From Hyphomonadaceae bacterium BL14 (GTDB lineage: Bacteria; Pseudomonadota; Alphaproteobacteria; Caulobacterales; Maricaulaceae), in NCBI GenBank assembly GCA_027627705.1, contig CP091242.1:1127765-1191764 (forward strand): a DNA stretch of 64,000 nt, in the 5' to 3' direction. The translations under genes were made by a program, and so were the position numbers. Shown piece by piece: positions 16,812 to 26,144 of the stretch (position 1 is its first letter; each line of letters starts with the position of its first letter). A model generated the notes under the pieces. The model saw only the letters and a program-made list of their open reading frames with translations, ran no database searches and was not told the origin of the DNA.

Positions 16812-19601
16812 TCAGCCTCCCCCGGGCGCCGGGACGTCTGGCGCATCGCCATCGGCCTCGCCGTCACCCTCGCCCGTCTCGGCGACGCGGACGATGGACA
16901 CCAGCTTCTCGCCCTCGCCCAGACGGATCAGGCGCACGCCCTTGGTGGCCCGCGCAGCGATGCGCACCGAATCCACCGGGAAGCGGATCAGCTGGCCGCC
17001 ATCGGTGACGGCCATGACCGTATCGCCCTCGGTGACCGGGAAGCAGCCGGCCAGCGGTTCGGGGAAGCGCTTGTCCTTGGTCCAGACGCCCTGCCCGCCG
17101 CGCCCTTGCGTGAAGTATTCGTACGCGATGACGCGCTTGCCCATGCCCGAGGCCGCCACGGTCAGCAGCATCTCCTCATTGGCGTAGAGCTCCATATAGC
17201 GCACGTCCGACAGGGTGATGTCCTCGCCCGCATCGTCCACGCCCTCTTCGGCGGCGTCATCCACGATCTCTTCGACGTCCAGAACTTCGTCGCCCTCGGC
17301 GCGCATCTCGGCACGGCGGCGCTTGATATAGGCGCGGGTCTCGGCGCGGCTGATCTCGATGCCGTTGAGGATCGCCATGGAGATGAGGCTGTCGCCCTTG
17401 CCCATGCGGATGCCGCGCACGCCGGTGGAATTGCGGCTGGCGAACACGCGCACATCGCCCACAGGGAAGCGGATCGCCTTGCCGGACGCGGTAACCAGCA
17501 GCACGTCCTGGCCCTCGCGGCACAGCCGCACGTCCAGAATGCGCGAGCCCTCTTCCTCCAGCTTCATGGCGATCTTGCCATTGCGGTTGACTTGCACGAA
17601 GTCCGACAGCTTGTTGCGCCGCACCGTGCCTTCAGTGGTGGCGAACATCACGTCGTACTGATCCCAGCTCTCCTCGTCCTCGGGCAGCGCCATCACCGAG
17701 GTGATCCACGCGCCCTCATTGAGCGAGGGCAGGAGATTGGTCAGGTATTTGCCCCGGCTGTTGGGCGCGCCCAGCGGCAGGCGCCAGGTCTTGGTCTTGT
17801 AGACCATGCCGTCGGAGCTGAAGAACAGCAGCGGCGCATGGGTGGACGCCACGAACAGCGTGGCCACGAAATCCTCGTCCTTCATGGCCATGCCGGCCCG
17901 GCCGCGCCCGCCCCGGTTCTGGGCGCGATAGGTGGACAGCGCGGTGCGCTTCACATAGCCGCCATGGGTCAGCGTCACGACCATCTCGTCGCGCGGGATC
18001 AGGTCTTCGTCCTCGATCTCCAGATCGCCCTCGGCAAAGACGGTCCGGCGCGGCACGCCAAACGCCTCACGCACCTCGATCAGCTCATCGCGGATGATCT
18101 CGCGGATGCGCACCGGGCTTTTGAGGATTTCCAGAAGGTCGGCGATCTGCACGGCCAGCTTTTCAGCCTCCTCGCTGATCTCGTCGCGGCCCAGCGCCGT
18201 CAGGCGGTTCAGGCGCAGATCCAGGATCGCCTTGGCCTGCTCTTCGGTCAGACGGATCGTCTCGTCTGCCAGAATGATCGAGCGCGGATCGGCCACCAGC
18301 GCCACCAGCGAGGCGACATCAGCCGCCGGCCAGGCGCGGTCGCGCAATTGCTCGCGGGCCGTGGCCGGGTCCGGCGCGGACCGGATCAGGCGGATGATCT
18401 CGTCGATATTGGCCACCGCCACGGCGAGACCAATCAGGATGTGGGCCCGGTCGCGGGCCTTGCGCAGCTCGAACTTGGCGCGCCGCGCGGCGACCTCCTT
18501 GCGGAACGCAATGAAGGTTTCCAGGAAGGTGCGAAGCCCCGCCTGCTGCGGGCGCCCGCCGATCAGCGCCAGCATGTTCACCCCGAAGCTCGACTGAAGC
18601 GGGCTCCAGCGGAACATCTGGTTCAGGATCACGTCGGCATTGGCGTCTTTCTTCAGCTCGACGACCACGCGCATGCCCAGCCGGTCGGACTCGTCACGCA
18701 GATCGGAGATGCCCTCAATGCGCTTCTCGCGCACCAGCTCGGCGATCTTCTCGATCATGGTGGCCTTGTTCACCTGATAGGGAATCTCGTGAATGATGAT
18801 CGCCTCGCGATCCTTGCGCACGGTCTCTATCGAGGTCTTGCCGCGCACCAGAACCGAACCGCGTCCCTCCATCAGGGCCTTGCGTGACCCCGACCGGCCC
18901 AGAATCTCGCCGCCCGTGGGGAAATCCGGTCCCGGCACGATGTCGAGCAATTCGGTGTCACTCAGCTGCGCATTCTCGAGCAAAGCCAGCGTGGCGTTGA
19001 CGATTTCGGTGAGATTGTGCGGCGGGATATTGGTGGCCATCCCCACCGCGATGCCGCCTGCGCCATTGACCAGAAGATTGGGATAGCGCGCCGGAAGGAC
19101 AATGGGCTCTTTCTCGCTGCCGTCATAGTTCGGGCGGTAATCGACCGTGTCCTTGTCGATATCGGCCAGCAGCGCCTCGGCCGGCTTGTCCATGCGGATT
19201 TCGGTATAGCGCATCGCCGCGGGCGGATCGCCGTCCACCGAGCCGAAATTGCCCTGACCATCCAGCAGCACCAGCCCCATGGAAAAATCCTGGGCCATGC
19301 GTGCCAGCGCGTCATACACCGCCGAGTCGCCGTGGGGGTGGTATTTACCGATCACGTCACCGACCACGCGGGCCGATTTGCGATAGGCCTTGTCGTTCGT
19401 ATAGCCCTGCTCGTGCATGGACCACAAAATGCGCCGGTGCACCGGCTTCAGCCCGTCGCGCGCATCGGGAATGGCGCGGCTGACGATGACGCTCATGGCG
19501 TAATCGAGATAGCTGCGCTTCATCTCGGCTTCGATAGCGATGGTCAGGCCGGCGGGGCCGGACCCTTCGTGCATCGGATCGTCGGACGGGGTATCGCTCA
19601 A
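16812..19601 (-). CDS. gyrA: DNA gyrase subunit A
   Basis: A 929-residue GyrA. The breakage-reunion domain has the catalytic Tyr132 in MRYTEIRM, and the quinolone region reads [10 protein letters not shown] with Ser93 and Asp97, the drug-sensitive form. The C-terminal wrapping domain carries the GyrA box as [10 protein letters not shown], which distinguishes it from ParC. An acidic insertion ([20 protein letters not shown]) interrupts the pinwheel, and the tail is Gly/Asp/Pro-rich. The proposed start is TTG at 19601, giving MSDTP as in related alphaproteobacteria, with AGGA about 10 nt upstream; an ATG nine codons later is the alternative. Confidence 0.96.
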   Translation of the reverse strand: MSDTPSDDPMHEGSGPAGLTIAIEAEMKRSYLDYAMSVIVSRAIPDARDGLKPVHRRILWSMHEQGYTNDKAYRKSARVVGDVIGKYHPHGDSAVYDALARMAQDFSMGLVLLDGQGNFGSVDGDPPAAMRYTEIRMDKPAEALLADIDKDTVDYRPNYDGSEKEPIVLPARYPNLLVNGAGGIAVGMATNIPPHNLTEIVNATLALLENAQLSDTELLDIVPGPDFPTGGEILGRSGSRKALMEGRGSVLVRGKTSIETVRKDREAIIIHEIPYQVNKATMIEKIAELVREKRIEGISDLRDESDRLGMRVVVELKKDANADVILNQMFRWSPLQSSFGVNMLALIGGRPQQAGLRTFLETFIAFRKEVAARRAKFELRKARDRAHILIGLAVAVANIDEIIRLIRSAPDPATAREQLRDRAWPAADVASLVALVADPRSIILADETIRLTEEQAKAILDLRLNRLTALGRDEISEEAEKLAVQIADLLEILKSPVRIREIIRDELIEVREAFGVPRRTVFAEGDLEIEDEDLIPRDEMVVTLTHGGYVKRTALSTYRAQNRGGRGRAGMAMKDEDFVATLFVASTHAPLLFFSSDGMVYKTKTWRLPLGAPNSRGKYLTNLLPSLNEGAWITSVMALPEDEESWDQYDVMFATTEGTVRRNKLSDFVQVNRNGKIAMKLEEEGSRILDVRLCREGQDVLLVTASGKAIRFPVGDVRVFASRNSTGVRGIRMGKGDSLISMAILNGIEISRAETRAYIKRRRAEMRAEGDEVLDVEEIVDDAAEEGVDDAGEDITLSDVRYMELYANEEMLLTVAASGMGKRVIAYEYFTQGRGGQGVWTKDKRFPEPLAGCFPVTEGDTVMAVTDGGQLIRFPVDSVRIAARATKGVRLIRLGEGEKLVSIVRVAETGEGDGEADGDAPDVPAPGGG

Positions 19602-19846
19602 GGTGACACTATCCTGGCTGGCGGCGGCGGGCGCGGCCGCGGCTGTCGCGGCTGCTTGGCCTGTCCATAGACGGGCGGCGCCGGCGCGGAATCACGCCGG
19701 GCACCTGGATGTCATCTGTGTAGCAAGCCCTGCGCGGCGCAGCAAACCTGTGCGGCGGTTGGGGCGGTCACCCCACGCTGTTTATTGATCCCCCCGCGCG
19801 CCGCCGCTAGCCTCGCTCCGTCCCCCGGTCACAAGGAGCCTGCCCC

Positions 19847-21070
19847 ATGATCCGCACCGCCCTCACCGCCCTGGCCAGCACGGCCCTGCTTGCTGCCGGC
19901 GCCGCAGCGGACCGTCAGCCGCGCGAAGTCAGCGAAACCGAAGCGCGGGCCTTGCATGAACGCGTGCTGACGCTGGACACCCATATCGACATCCCGCGCG
20001 GCTACGCCACCCACGAGATTGATCCGGGCGGCTTTACCCGGTTGCAGAATGACCTGCCCAAGATGCGCGCCGGCGGGCTCGATGCGGCGATCCTCATCGT
20101 TTATGCCGGCCAGGGGCCGCTGGACGAAGAGGACTACGCGACCGCGCGTGAGACGGCCGAGGGTACGTATCAGGCAATCATGCGCATGCTGCGCGCCTAT
20201 CCCGGCCAGATCGCGCTGGCGCGCACCGCCGATGAGGTCGAAGCCATCCACGCCGAGGGGCGCCTGGTGGCCCTGATCGGGATCGAGAACGGCTATCCTC
20301 TGGGCCCCTCTCTGGATGATGTGCCGATGTGGGCCGAGCGCGGCGTGCGCTATGTGGGCCTCACCCATTTTGGCCACAACCAGTTTGCCGGCAGCTCCAA
20401 TCCGCTGGAGCGCCTGGGCGATGCGCAAGAGGATCCCGGCCTCACCGATCTGGGCCGCGCGCTGATCGCGGCGCTGAATGATCACGCCATCCTGGTGGAC
20501 GTGTCCCATGTGGGCAAAAACTCGATGATGGAGGCGGTCGCGCTGTCGCGCGCCCCGGTGATCGCATCGCATTCGGGCGCCTATGGCGTTTACGCCAATG
20601 CGCGCAATCTCGATGACGAACAGCTCGACGCCATCCGCGACAATGGCGGCGTGGCGCAGATGGTGGCGTTCCGCGGCTATGTGGCCGATGTCGATCCGCG
20701 CATCGTGGAGGGCATGGCAGAGCTGCGCGCCCGCCACCTGGCCGACGGCTGGGCCGGCGCATCGCGCGAGGACGTGATCGCCTATCAGGACGGTGTGGCA
20801 GCGCTGCGCGCCCGCTATGACGATGTCACGCTGGCGCAGTTCGTGGACCATATCGACCATGCCGTCGCACGCATCGGGATCGCCCATGTAGGCATTTCAG
20901 CCGACTTTGACGGCGGCGGCGGGGTGCAGGGGTGGGACAATTCATCCGAGACGCTGAACGTCACCCGGGAGCTGATGCGCCGGGGCTATAGCGAGGATGA
21001 GATCCGCGCCCTGTGGGGCGGCAATGTCCTGCGCATCCTGCGCGCGGCGGAGGCTGCGGCGGCGGGGTAA
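19847..21070 (+). CDS. Membrane dipeptidase (peptidase family M19), exported
   Basis: A 407-residue renal-dipeptidase-type metallopeptidase. A signal peptide of about 21 residues is followed by the binuclear zinc ligands: His46 and Asp48 in LDTHIDIP, the bridging Glu147 in GIENGYP, His221 in DVSHVG and His242 in SHSG. The family hydrolyses dipeptides, including D-amino-acid ones, so it likely acts in the periplasm on peptide or cell-wall fragments. AAGGAG lies 8 nt before the ATG. It is the only rightward gene between 12 and 41 kb and is followed by palindromic repeats. Confidence 0.9.
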   Translation: MIRTALTALASTALLAAGAAADRQPREVSETEARALHERVLTLDTHIDIPRGYATHEIDPGGFTRLQNDLPKMRAGGLDAAILIVYAGQGPLDEEDYATARETAEGTYQAIMRMLRAYPGQIALARTADEVEAIHAEGRLVALIGIENGYPLGPSLDDVPMWAERGVRYVGLTHFGHNQFAGSSNPLERLGDAQEDPGLTDLGRALIAALNDHAILVDVSHVGKNSMMEAVALSRAPVIASHSGAYGVYANARNLDDEQLDAIRDNGGVAQMVAFRGYVADVDPRIVEGMAELRARHLADGWAGASREDVIAYQDGVAALRARYDDVTLAQFVDHIDHAVARIGIAHVGISADFDGGGGVQGWDNSSETLNVTRELMRRGYSEDEIRALWGGNVLRILRAAEAAAAG

Positions 21071-21115
21071 GGGGGCGTTCTCGCCTGAAGGAGAGGACCA
21101 GCTAACCCCGTGTTT

Positions 21116-21236
21116 TCCCGGAAGCCGCAAAGCGGCTATCAGGGACCCAGCCACCAATATTGTCCGCGGCCCAGGTGGCTCAGATGGATCGTGATGGGTC
21201 CCGGATCGCCCCGGCCCAAGGCCGGGACGTCCGGGA
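21116..21236. repeat. Composite palindromic intergenic repeat (BIME-like)
   Basis: Three nested or adjacent hairpins fill the gap between the M19 and DegP genes. Unit A (21116-21145) has AGCCGC/GCGGCT arms flanked by TCCC and AGGGA. A middle hairpin joins AGCCACC (21149-21155) to GGTGGCT (21174-21180). Unit B (21199-21236) has TCCCGGA/TCCGGGA outer arms and CCCGGCC/GGCCGGG inner arms. GGGACCCA at 21142 pairs with TGGGTCCC at 21195, linking A to B. It may also end transcription of the converging genes. Confidence 0.65.
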
Positions 21237-21284
21237 AGGCAAGTTCGACGGGAGCGGTCGCTGTAAGGCGGCCTCCCGCCCCGC

Positions 21285-22817
21285 CTACAGCCGCACCTCG
21301 CGCCGTATCCGTTCACCGCGGCGATCAATCTCCACCGGCCAGCGGGCCGAACCGTCATTCTGGCGCAGGATGCGGGCGAGGGTGGGCAGATCGTCCACCG
21401 GCTCGCCCATCAGGGCGATGATGCGGTCACCGGGCTGGAAACCGATGAAGCCGGCATTGGTGCGCGGCGTCACGGCAAACACCAGCACACCGCGGGCGAA
21501 GGGATCGATGCCGTTCTCCTCGTTGAAGGCGGGCGAAAGCTGGACCAGCTCGGCGCCGGCGAGCGGGTTGGTCCCCTCAATGGCCAGACGCTGGCCTTCC
21601 AGCACACCGGGAGCGGCCTCGGCCGGCACGGTCAGGGTCAGCTCCTCGCCATCGCGCAGCACCGTCAGGCGGGCGTCCTGGCCGATGGTGCGGGTGGCGA
21701 AGCGGAAGCGGGCGCCATTCTCGTCATTGACCGGCTGACCATCCACGGCCAGCACCACATCGCCGCGCTGCAGACCGCCGCGCTCGGCCGCGCCGCCGGG
21801 CCACAGCTCGGCCACCACCGCGCCCTGCGGACGGTCGAGGCCGAAAGACTGGGCCAGATCACTGGTCACCGCCTGCAGACGCGCGCCCAGCCAGGGGCGC
21901 ACCACCCGCCCGCCCTCGCGGGCGGCGGCGACCACCGTGCGCACCATCTCCGCAGGGATGGCAAAACCAATGCCCTGGGATCCGCCGCTGCGCGAGAAAA
22001 TGGCTGTATTCACGCCGATCAGCTCGCCGGACATGTTCACCAGGGCCCCGCCGGAATTGCCAGGGTTCACCGCTGCATCGGTCTGGATGAAGAAGGCGTA
22101 GTCGGTGATGCCCACATCGGTGCGCGCCAGCGCCGAGACAATGCCCGAGGTGACCGTCTGGCCGACTCCGAACGGATTGCCGATGGCCAGCACCAGATCA
22201 CCGACCTCGGCCGTGCCGCTGGCATCCAGGGTCATGACGGGCAGCGGCGCGTCCGCATCGATCTTCAGCACGGCCAGATCCGTGCGCTCGTCGGCCAGCA
22301 GCAGCTCGGCGGCGAACTCGCGCCGGTCCGACAACACCACGCGCAAATCCTGCGCGCCGGCCACGACATGGTTATTGGTGACGATGACGCCGGACGCGTC
22401 CACGATCACGCCCGAACCCAGCGAATTGACCTCGCGCTGGCGCGTCTGGGGTCCGCCGAAAAAGCGCTCGAAGAACGGATCGCCCGCAAAGGGCGAGCGC
22501 TGGGCGATCACCCGGCGCGAATACACATTGACCACAGCCGGCGCAGCTTCGCGCACCACCGGGGCGAACGACAGCTGGATCTGCTCGCGGCTGCCCGGCG
22601 CCGCGCGCCGCGGCGCGGCGCTGCGCTCGGGCGCGAAAACGGGCGCGGGCCGCGTGGACGGGTCAGGCTCCTGACCGGTCTCCAGACCGGGCTGTTCAGC
22701 CGGCTCCTGAACAGACTGCGGTGCCGGATCCTCAGCGCGCTCCGTGCGGTCTTCGGCACACGCCCCGCCCAGTCCGGTGCCCAGCACCATGATCGCAGAT
22801 ATCAGCAGTCGCAGCAT
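21285..22817 (-). CDS. degP: DegP/HtrA-family periplasmic serine protease
   Basis: A 510-residue trypsin-like protease with two PDZ domains. A signal peptide ends around GLGGAC (Cys20, possibly lipid-modified), then a Glu/Pro-rich linker to about residue 80. The catalytic triad is His150 (TNNHVV), Asp180 (RTDLAV) and Ser255 (NPGNSGGALVN). PDZ domains occupy about 300-390 and 410-510. It is expected to degrade or refold misfolded envelope proteins. GAGGGA precedes the ATG. It lies downstream of rplQ beyond a terminator. DegP, DegQ and DegS-like subtypes cannot be separated with certainty; two PDZ domains argue against DegS. Confidence 0.88.
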   Translation of the reverse strand: MLRLLISAIMVLGTGLGGACAEDRTERAEDPAPQSVQEPAEQPGLETGQEPDPSTRPAPVFAPERSAAPRRAAPGSREQIQLSFAPVVREAAPAVVNVYSRRVIAQRSPFAGDPFFERFFGGPQTRQREVNSLGSGVIVDASGVIVTNNHVVAGAQDLRVVLSDRREFAAELLLADERTDLAVLKIDADAPLPVMTLDASGTAEVGDLVLAIGNPFGVGQTVTSGIVSALARTDVGITDYAFFIQTDAAVNPGNSGGALVNMSGELIGVNTAIFSRSGGSQGIGFAIPAEMVRTVVAAAREGGRVVRPWLGARLQAVTSDLAQSFGLDRPQGAVVAELWPGGAAERGGLQRGDVVLAVDGQPVNDENGARFRFATRTIGQDARLTVLRDGEELTLTVPAEAAPGVLEGQRLAIEGTNPLAGAELVQLSPAFNEENGIDPFARGVLVFAVTPRTNAGFIGFQPGDRIIALMGEPVDDLPTLARILRQNDGSARWPVEIDRRGERIRREVRL

Positions 22818-22965
22818 AAGCTCATCCCTCGTCTATCCAATCCCTCGCGCCGCATGCGGCACCGCCCCGATGTAGGCAATAGAAGTGCGCCTGAACAGGG
22901 TGTGAAAGATGACAGATCCGGTCAGGGGTCGCGCGCGCCCTGCCCGCTGCGGATGGCGCGAAACG

Positions 22966-22998
22966 AAAAGGCCGCCCGGGCTGCCCGGACGGCCTTTT
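22966..22998 (-). terminator. Rho-independent terminator after rplQ
   Basis: AAAAGGCCG-C-CCGGG pairs with CCCGG-A-CGGCCTTTT, with one mismatch and a short loop. It begins 22 nt past the rplQ stop and ends in TTTT on the minus strand, closing the alpha operon before degP. Confidence 0.85.
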
Positions 22999-23020
22999 CT
23001 AACACGGTATCAGAGGCGTC

Positions 23021-23437
23021 CTAGTTGTCGGACAGGGCCTCTTCGAGGCGGGCGCGGTCAATGGCGCCTTTCGCCTCGGGATCACGGTCGACCAGCTCGA
23101 TCACGGCCAGCGGGGCGTTGTCCCCGTGGCGGAAGCCAGCTTTCAGCACGCGGGTGTATCCGCCCTGGCGCTCCTGGTAGCGCGGCCCCAGGGTCGCGAA
23201 CAGCTTGGCCACCTGATCCTTGTTGCGGATCTTGGCAATCGCCTGACGGCGCGCGTGCAGATCGCCGCGCTTGGCCAGGGTGATGAGCTTGTCCATGATG
23301 GGCTTCAGCTCTTTGGCCTTGGGCAGCGTGGTGACGATCTGCTCATGCTCGATGAGCGAAGACGCCATATTGGCGAACATGGCGCGGCGGTGGCTCGCGG
23401 TCCGGTTCAGTTTGCGATGGGCGACGCCGTGGCGCAT
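23021..23437 (-). CDS. rplQ: 50S ribosomal protein L17
   Basis: A 138-residue L17 of the large subunit. The start [24 protein letters not shown] is diagnostic, and [26 protein letters not shown] follows. The C-terminus has a short charged extension. An AAGGAG site precedes the ATG. It is the last gene of the rpsM-rpsK-rpoA-rplQ (alpha) operon and is followed by a terminator. Confidence 0.97.
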   Translation of the reverse strand: MRHGVAHRKLNRTASHRRAMFANMASSLIEHEQIVTTLPKAKELKPIMDKLITLAKRGDLHARRQAIAKIRNKDQVAKLFATLGPRYQERQGGYTRVLKAGFRHGDNAPLAVIELVDRDPEAKGAIDRARLEEALSDN

Positions 23438-23485
23438 GATATTTCTCCTTAAGTCCAGTCAAGGGACGCCTCGCGGCGCTTCTGA

Positions 23486-24505
23486 CTAGATCTGATCCTC
23501 GTATTTTTTGGCGAGATCGTCGATGTTTTCCGGCGGCCAGTTGGGCGCTTCCATGCCGAGGTGAAGTCCCATCTGGGCCAGGACTTCCTTGATCTCGTTG
23601 AGCGACTTGCGGCCGAAGTTCGGGGTGCGGAGCATTTCCGCCTCGGACTTCTGGATCAGATCGCCGATATAGACGATGTTGTCGTTCTTCAGGCAGTTGG
23701 CCGAACGCACCGACAATTCCAGTTCGTCGACCTTCTTGAGCAGGGCCGGGTTGAAATCGAGGTCCGGCTTGTCGCTCCCTTCGGTGCGGCCCTGATTGGG
23801 CTCTTCGAAGTTCACGAATGCCTGCAGCTGGTCCTGAAGGATGCGCGCGGCATACGCGACGGCATCTTCGGGACGCAGGGAGCCATTGGTTTCGACTTCC
23901 AGGATCAGCTTGTCATAGTCCAGCACCTGGCCTTCGCGCGTGTTCTCAACGCGGTAGGCGACGCGCTTGACCGGGCTGTAGAGCGCATCCACGCCGATCA
24001 GGCCGATGGGGGCGTCTTCGGCACGGTGGTTCTCGGCCGGCACATACCCCTTGCCGGTATTGACCGTCAGCACCATGCGCACATCGGCGTCATCATCGAG
24101 GGTGCAGATCACCAGGTCCTTGTTGATCACGACGATATCGCCGGTCTCTTCAATATCGCCGGCCTTGACCTCGCCTGGACCCTTCTTTTTCAGGGTCAGG
24201 CGCTTGGGCCCCTCACCCTGCATGCGCAGAGCGACTTGTTTCAGGTTCAGCACGATGTCGGTGACATCCTCGCGCACGCCCTTGATGGAGGAGAACTCGT
24301 GCAGGACATTGTCGATCTGCACCGCCGTCACCGCCGCGCCCTGCAGCGAGGACAGCAGCACCCGGCGCAGCGCATTACCCAGAGTCGTGCCGAAGCCGCG
24401 CTCGAGCGGTTCAGCCACCAGCTTGGCGTGACGCGACGGGTCGAAGCCGGACTGAATTTCCGGCTTCATCGGGCGGATCAGTTCCTGCCAGTTTTTCTCA
24501 ATCAC
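23486..24505 (-). CDS. rpoA: DNA-directed RNA polymerase subunit alpha
   Basis: A 339-residue RpoA. The N-terminal assembly domain includes [29 protein letters not shown], and the C-terminal domain that contacts UP elements and activators has [16 protein letters not shown] and [18 protein letters not shown] start at 24505 ([12 protein letters not shown]) is chosen because AAAGGGG lies 8 nt before it and the family begins there; 47 further upstream codons stay open but look unlike RpoA. The end has a short extension ([13 protein letters not shown]). Confidence 0.97.
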   Translation of the reverse strand: MIEKNWQELIRPMKPEIQSGFDPSRHAKLVAEPLERGFGTTLGNALRRVLLSSLQGAAVTAVQIDNVLHEFSSIKGVREDVTDIVLNLKQVALRMQGEGPKRLTLKKKGPGEVKAGDIEETGDIVVINKDLVICTLDDDADVRMVLTVNTGKGYVPAENHRAEDAPIGLIGVDALYSPVKRVAYRVENTREGQVLDYDKLILEVETNGSLRPEDAVAYAARILQDQLQAFVNFEEPNQGRTEGSDKPDLDFNPALLKKVDELELSVRSANCLKNDNIVYIGDLIQKSEAEMLRTPNFGRKSLNEIKEVLAQMGLHLGMEAPNWPPENIDDLAKKYEDQI

Positions 24506-24611
24506 GGACAACACCCCTTTAAGGTGGAGGGCGCGCCAGCTTCGAAAGGAAGCCGCGCGCCCGAAAACAGCGGTCTGGCCGGCGCGCGGGGATCGCGCGC
24601 CAACCCCGGCA

Positions 24612-25001
24612 TTAGACCCGGCGGCGCTTGGGCGGACGGCAGCCATTGTGCGGGATCGGGGTCACGTCGTGGATCGTCGTGATCACCAGGCCCACAGACT
24701 GCAGCGCGCGCAGTGCGGATTCACGGCCCGAACCGGGACCGGAGACCTTCACTTCCAGCGTCTTCACGCCGTGCTCCTGCGCCTTGCGGCCCGCATCTTC
24801 AGCGGCAACCTGCGCGGCGTAGGGGGTCGATTTGCGCGAACCCTTGAAGCCCATGGTCCCGGCCGATGACCAGGAGATCGTATTTCCCTGGGCGTCGGTG
24901 ATCGTGATCATGGTGTTGTTAAAGCTGGCGTTCACATGCGCCACGCCAGCGGTAATATTCTTGCGCTCGCGGCGGCGTACGCGGGACGGTTCCTTGGCCA
25001 T
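24612..25001 (-). CDS. rpsK: 30S ribosomal protein S11
   Basis: A 129-residue S11, part of the mRNA exit-channel platform. Conserved blocks are [38 protein letters not shown] and the end [12 protein letters not shown]. It lies 12 bp after rpsM in the alpha operon. Confidence 0.98.
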   Translation of the reverse strand: MAKEPSRVRRRERKNITAGVAHVNASFNNTMITITDAQGNTISWSSAGTMGFKGSRKSTPYAAQVAAEDAGRKAQEHGVKTLEVKVSGPGSGRESALRALQSVGLVITTIHDVTPIPHNGCRPPKRRRV

Positions 25002-25013
25002 GGCCCTCGTTCC

Positions 25014-25382
25014 TTATTTCTTCTTGCCAGCGATCGGCTTGGCGGGACCTTTACGCGTGCGCGCATTGGTATGGGTGCGCTGACCGCGAACAGGCAGGCC
25101 GCGCCGGTGGCGCAGGCCGCGATAGCAGCCGAGATCCATCAGGCGCTTGACGTTGACTGCCACCTCACGGCGCAGATCGCCTTCCACCATGTGATCCGCG
25201 TCGATCGTTTCGCGAATCTGGAGCACTTCAGCGTCGGTGAGCTGATTGACCCGCTTCTCGGGGGCGATGCCCACCTTGTCGCAGATCTCGGCAGCTTTCG
25301 TTGCGCCGATACCATGGATATAGCGCAGCGCGATGGTCACGCGCTTGTTGGTCGGAATGTTGACGCCGGCGATCCGTGCCAC
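25014..25382 (-). CDS. rpsM: 30S ribosomal protein S13
   Basis: A 122-residue S13, which contacts the head of the small subunit and the P-site tRNA. It starts [19 protein letters not shown] and carries the helix-hairpin region [14 protein letters not shown] and the basic tail [24 protein letters not shown]. It is the first gene of the alpha operon, behind a good promoter at 25490-25517, separated from adk by 195 bp. Confidence 0.98.
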   Translation of the reverse strand: MARIAGVNIPTNKRVTIALRYIHGIGATKAAEICDKVGIAPEKRVNQLTDAEVLQIRETIDADHMVEGDLRREVAVNVKRLMDLGCYRGLRHRRGLPVRGQRTHTNARTRKGPAKPIAGKKK

Positions 25383-25489
25383 GACGCTCTCCTTGTCTCA
25401 TCAGCCCACGCCCGCGAAGGAGACCGGACCGCGCAGCCAACAAAGGCGGCGGCGGATACGGCGTCTGCCCCTGCGAGCGAAGGGCGGTT

Positions 25490-25517
25490 CTTATAGGCAC
25501 CGCACCGGTTTCGTCAA
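25490..25517 (-). promoter_or_regulatory. Candidate promoter of the rpsM-rpsK-rpoA-rplQ operon
   Basis: On the minus strand a -35 box TTGACG (25512-25517) and a -10 box TATAAG (25490-25495) are 16 bp apart, about 108 bp before rpsM. The -35 box equals those proposed for rpsJ and rpsL. Confidence 0.65.
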
Positions 25518-25551
25518 CCGGGATAAGCGGCACCGCCTCAGTTTCCACCAC

Positions 25552-25570
25552 GCCGGGGCGGTTCCCCGGC
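25552..25570 (-). terminator. GC-rich hairpin just after adk
   Basis: GCCGGGG (25552-25558) pairs with CCCCGGC (25564-25570) around a 5-nt loop, 8 nt past the adk stop. No T tract follows on the minus strand, so it may be an attenuator or an mRNA 3'-end stabiliser rather than a full terminator. Confidence 0.35.
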
Positions 25571-25577
25571 GCAGCCC

Positions 25578-26144
25578 TTATTCCTGGTCCAGCACGCTTG
25601 CGATGCGCGCCGAGACGGCGTCCATCGTGCCTGCGCCGTCCACATCGACCAGCTTGCCCTGAGCCTGATAGTACGGGATCAGAGCAGCCGTCTGGTCGTT
25701 ATAATTCATCAGCCGGACGCGGAACGCCTCGACTGTATCGTCAGCGCGGCCCTCTTCTTCGGCGCGCTTCTGCATGCGGGCCACCAGCTCGTCCTGGTCG
25801 ACGACGAGGCGCACGACCTTTTCGATCGGCGCATTGCGCCCTGCCAGCAAACCGTCCAGCGCTTCGGCCTGGGCCACGGTGCGCGGGAAGCCGTCAAAGA
25901 TGGCCCCGCCAGCCGCTGCCGCCTCGTCGAGGCGCTCCTCGATCAGGGCAATCACGATCTCGTCCGAGACCAGATCACCGCGATCCATGATGCCGGCCAC
26001 GCGCTTGCCCAGTTCGGTACCGGCCGCGCGTGCGGCGCGCAGCATGTCGCCGGTGGCCAGCTGAACCCAGCCGCGTTCGGCGACCAGGCGCTTGGACTGC
26101 GTGCCTTTGCCAGCGCCCGGCGGACCGAACAGGACAATGTTCAT
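25578..26144 (-). CDS. adk: Adenylate kinase
   Basis: A 188-residue short-type adenylate kinase (ATP + AMP to 2 ADP). The P-loop GPPGAGKGT is at residues 7-15, followed by the AMP-binding TGDMLRAA and the FDGFPRT signature. The LID is the short form without the zinc-cysteine knuckle. It overlaps the secY stop by 4 nt, the classic secY-adk coupling. A GC-rich hairpin and then the alpha-operon promoter follow. Confidence 0.97.
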   Translation of the reverse strand: MNIVLFGPPGAGKGTQSKRLVAERGWVQLATGDMLRAARAAGTELGKRVAGIMDRGDLVSDEIVIALIEERLDEAAAAGGAIFDGFPRTVAQAEALDGLLAGRNAPIEKVVRLVVDQDELVARMQKRAEEEGRADDTVEAFRVRLMNYNDQTAALIPYYQAQGKLVDVDGAGTMDAVSARIASVLDQE

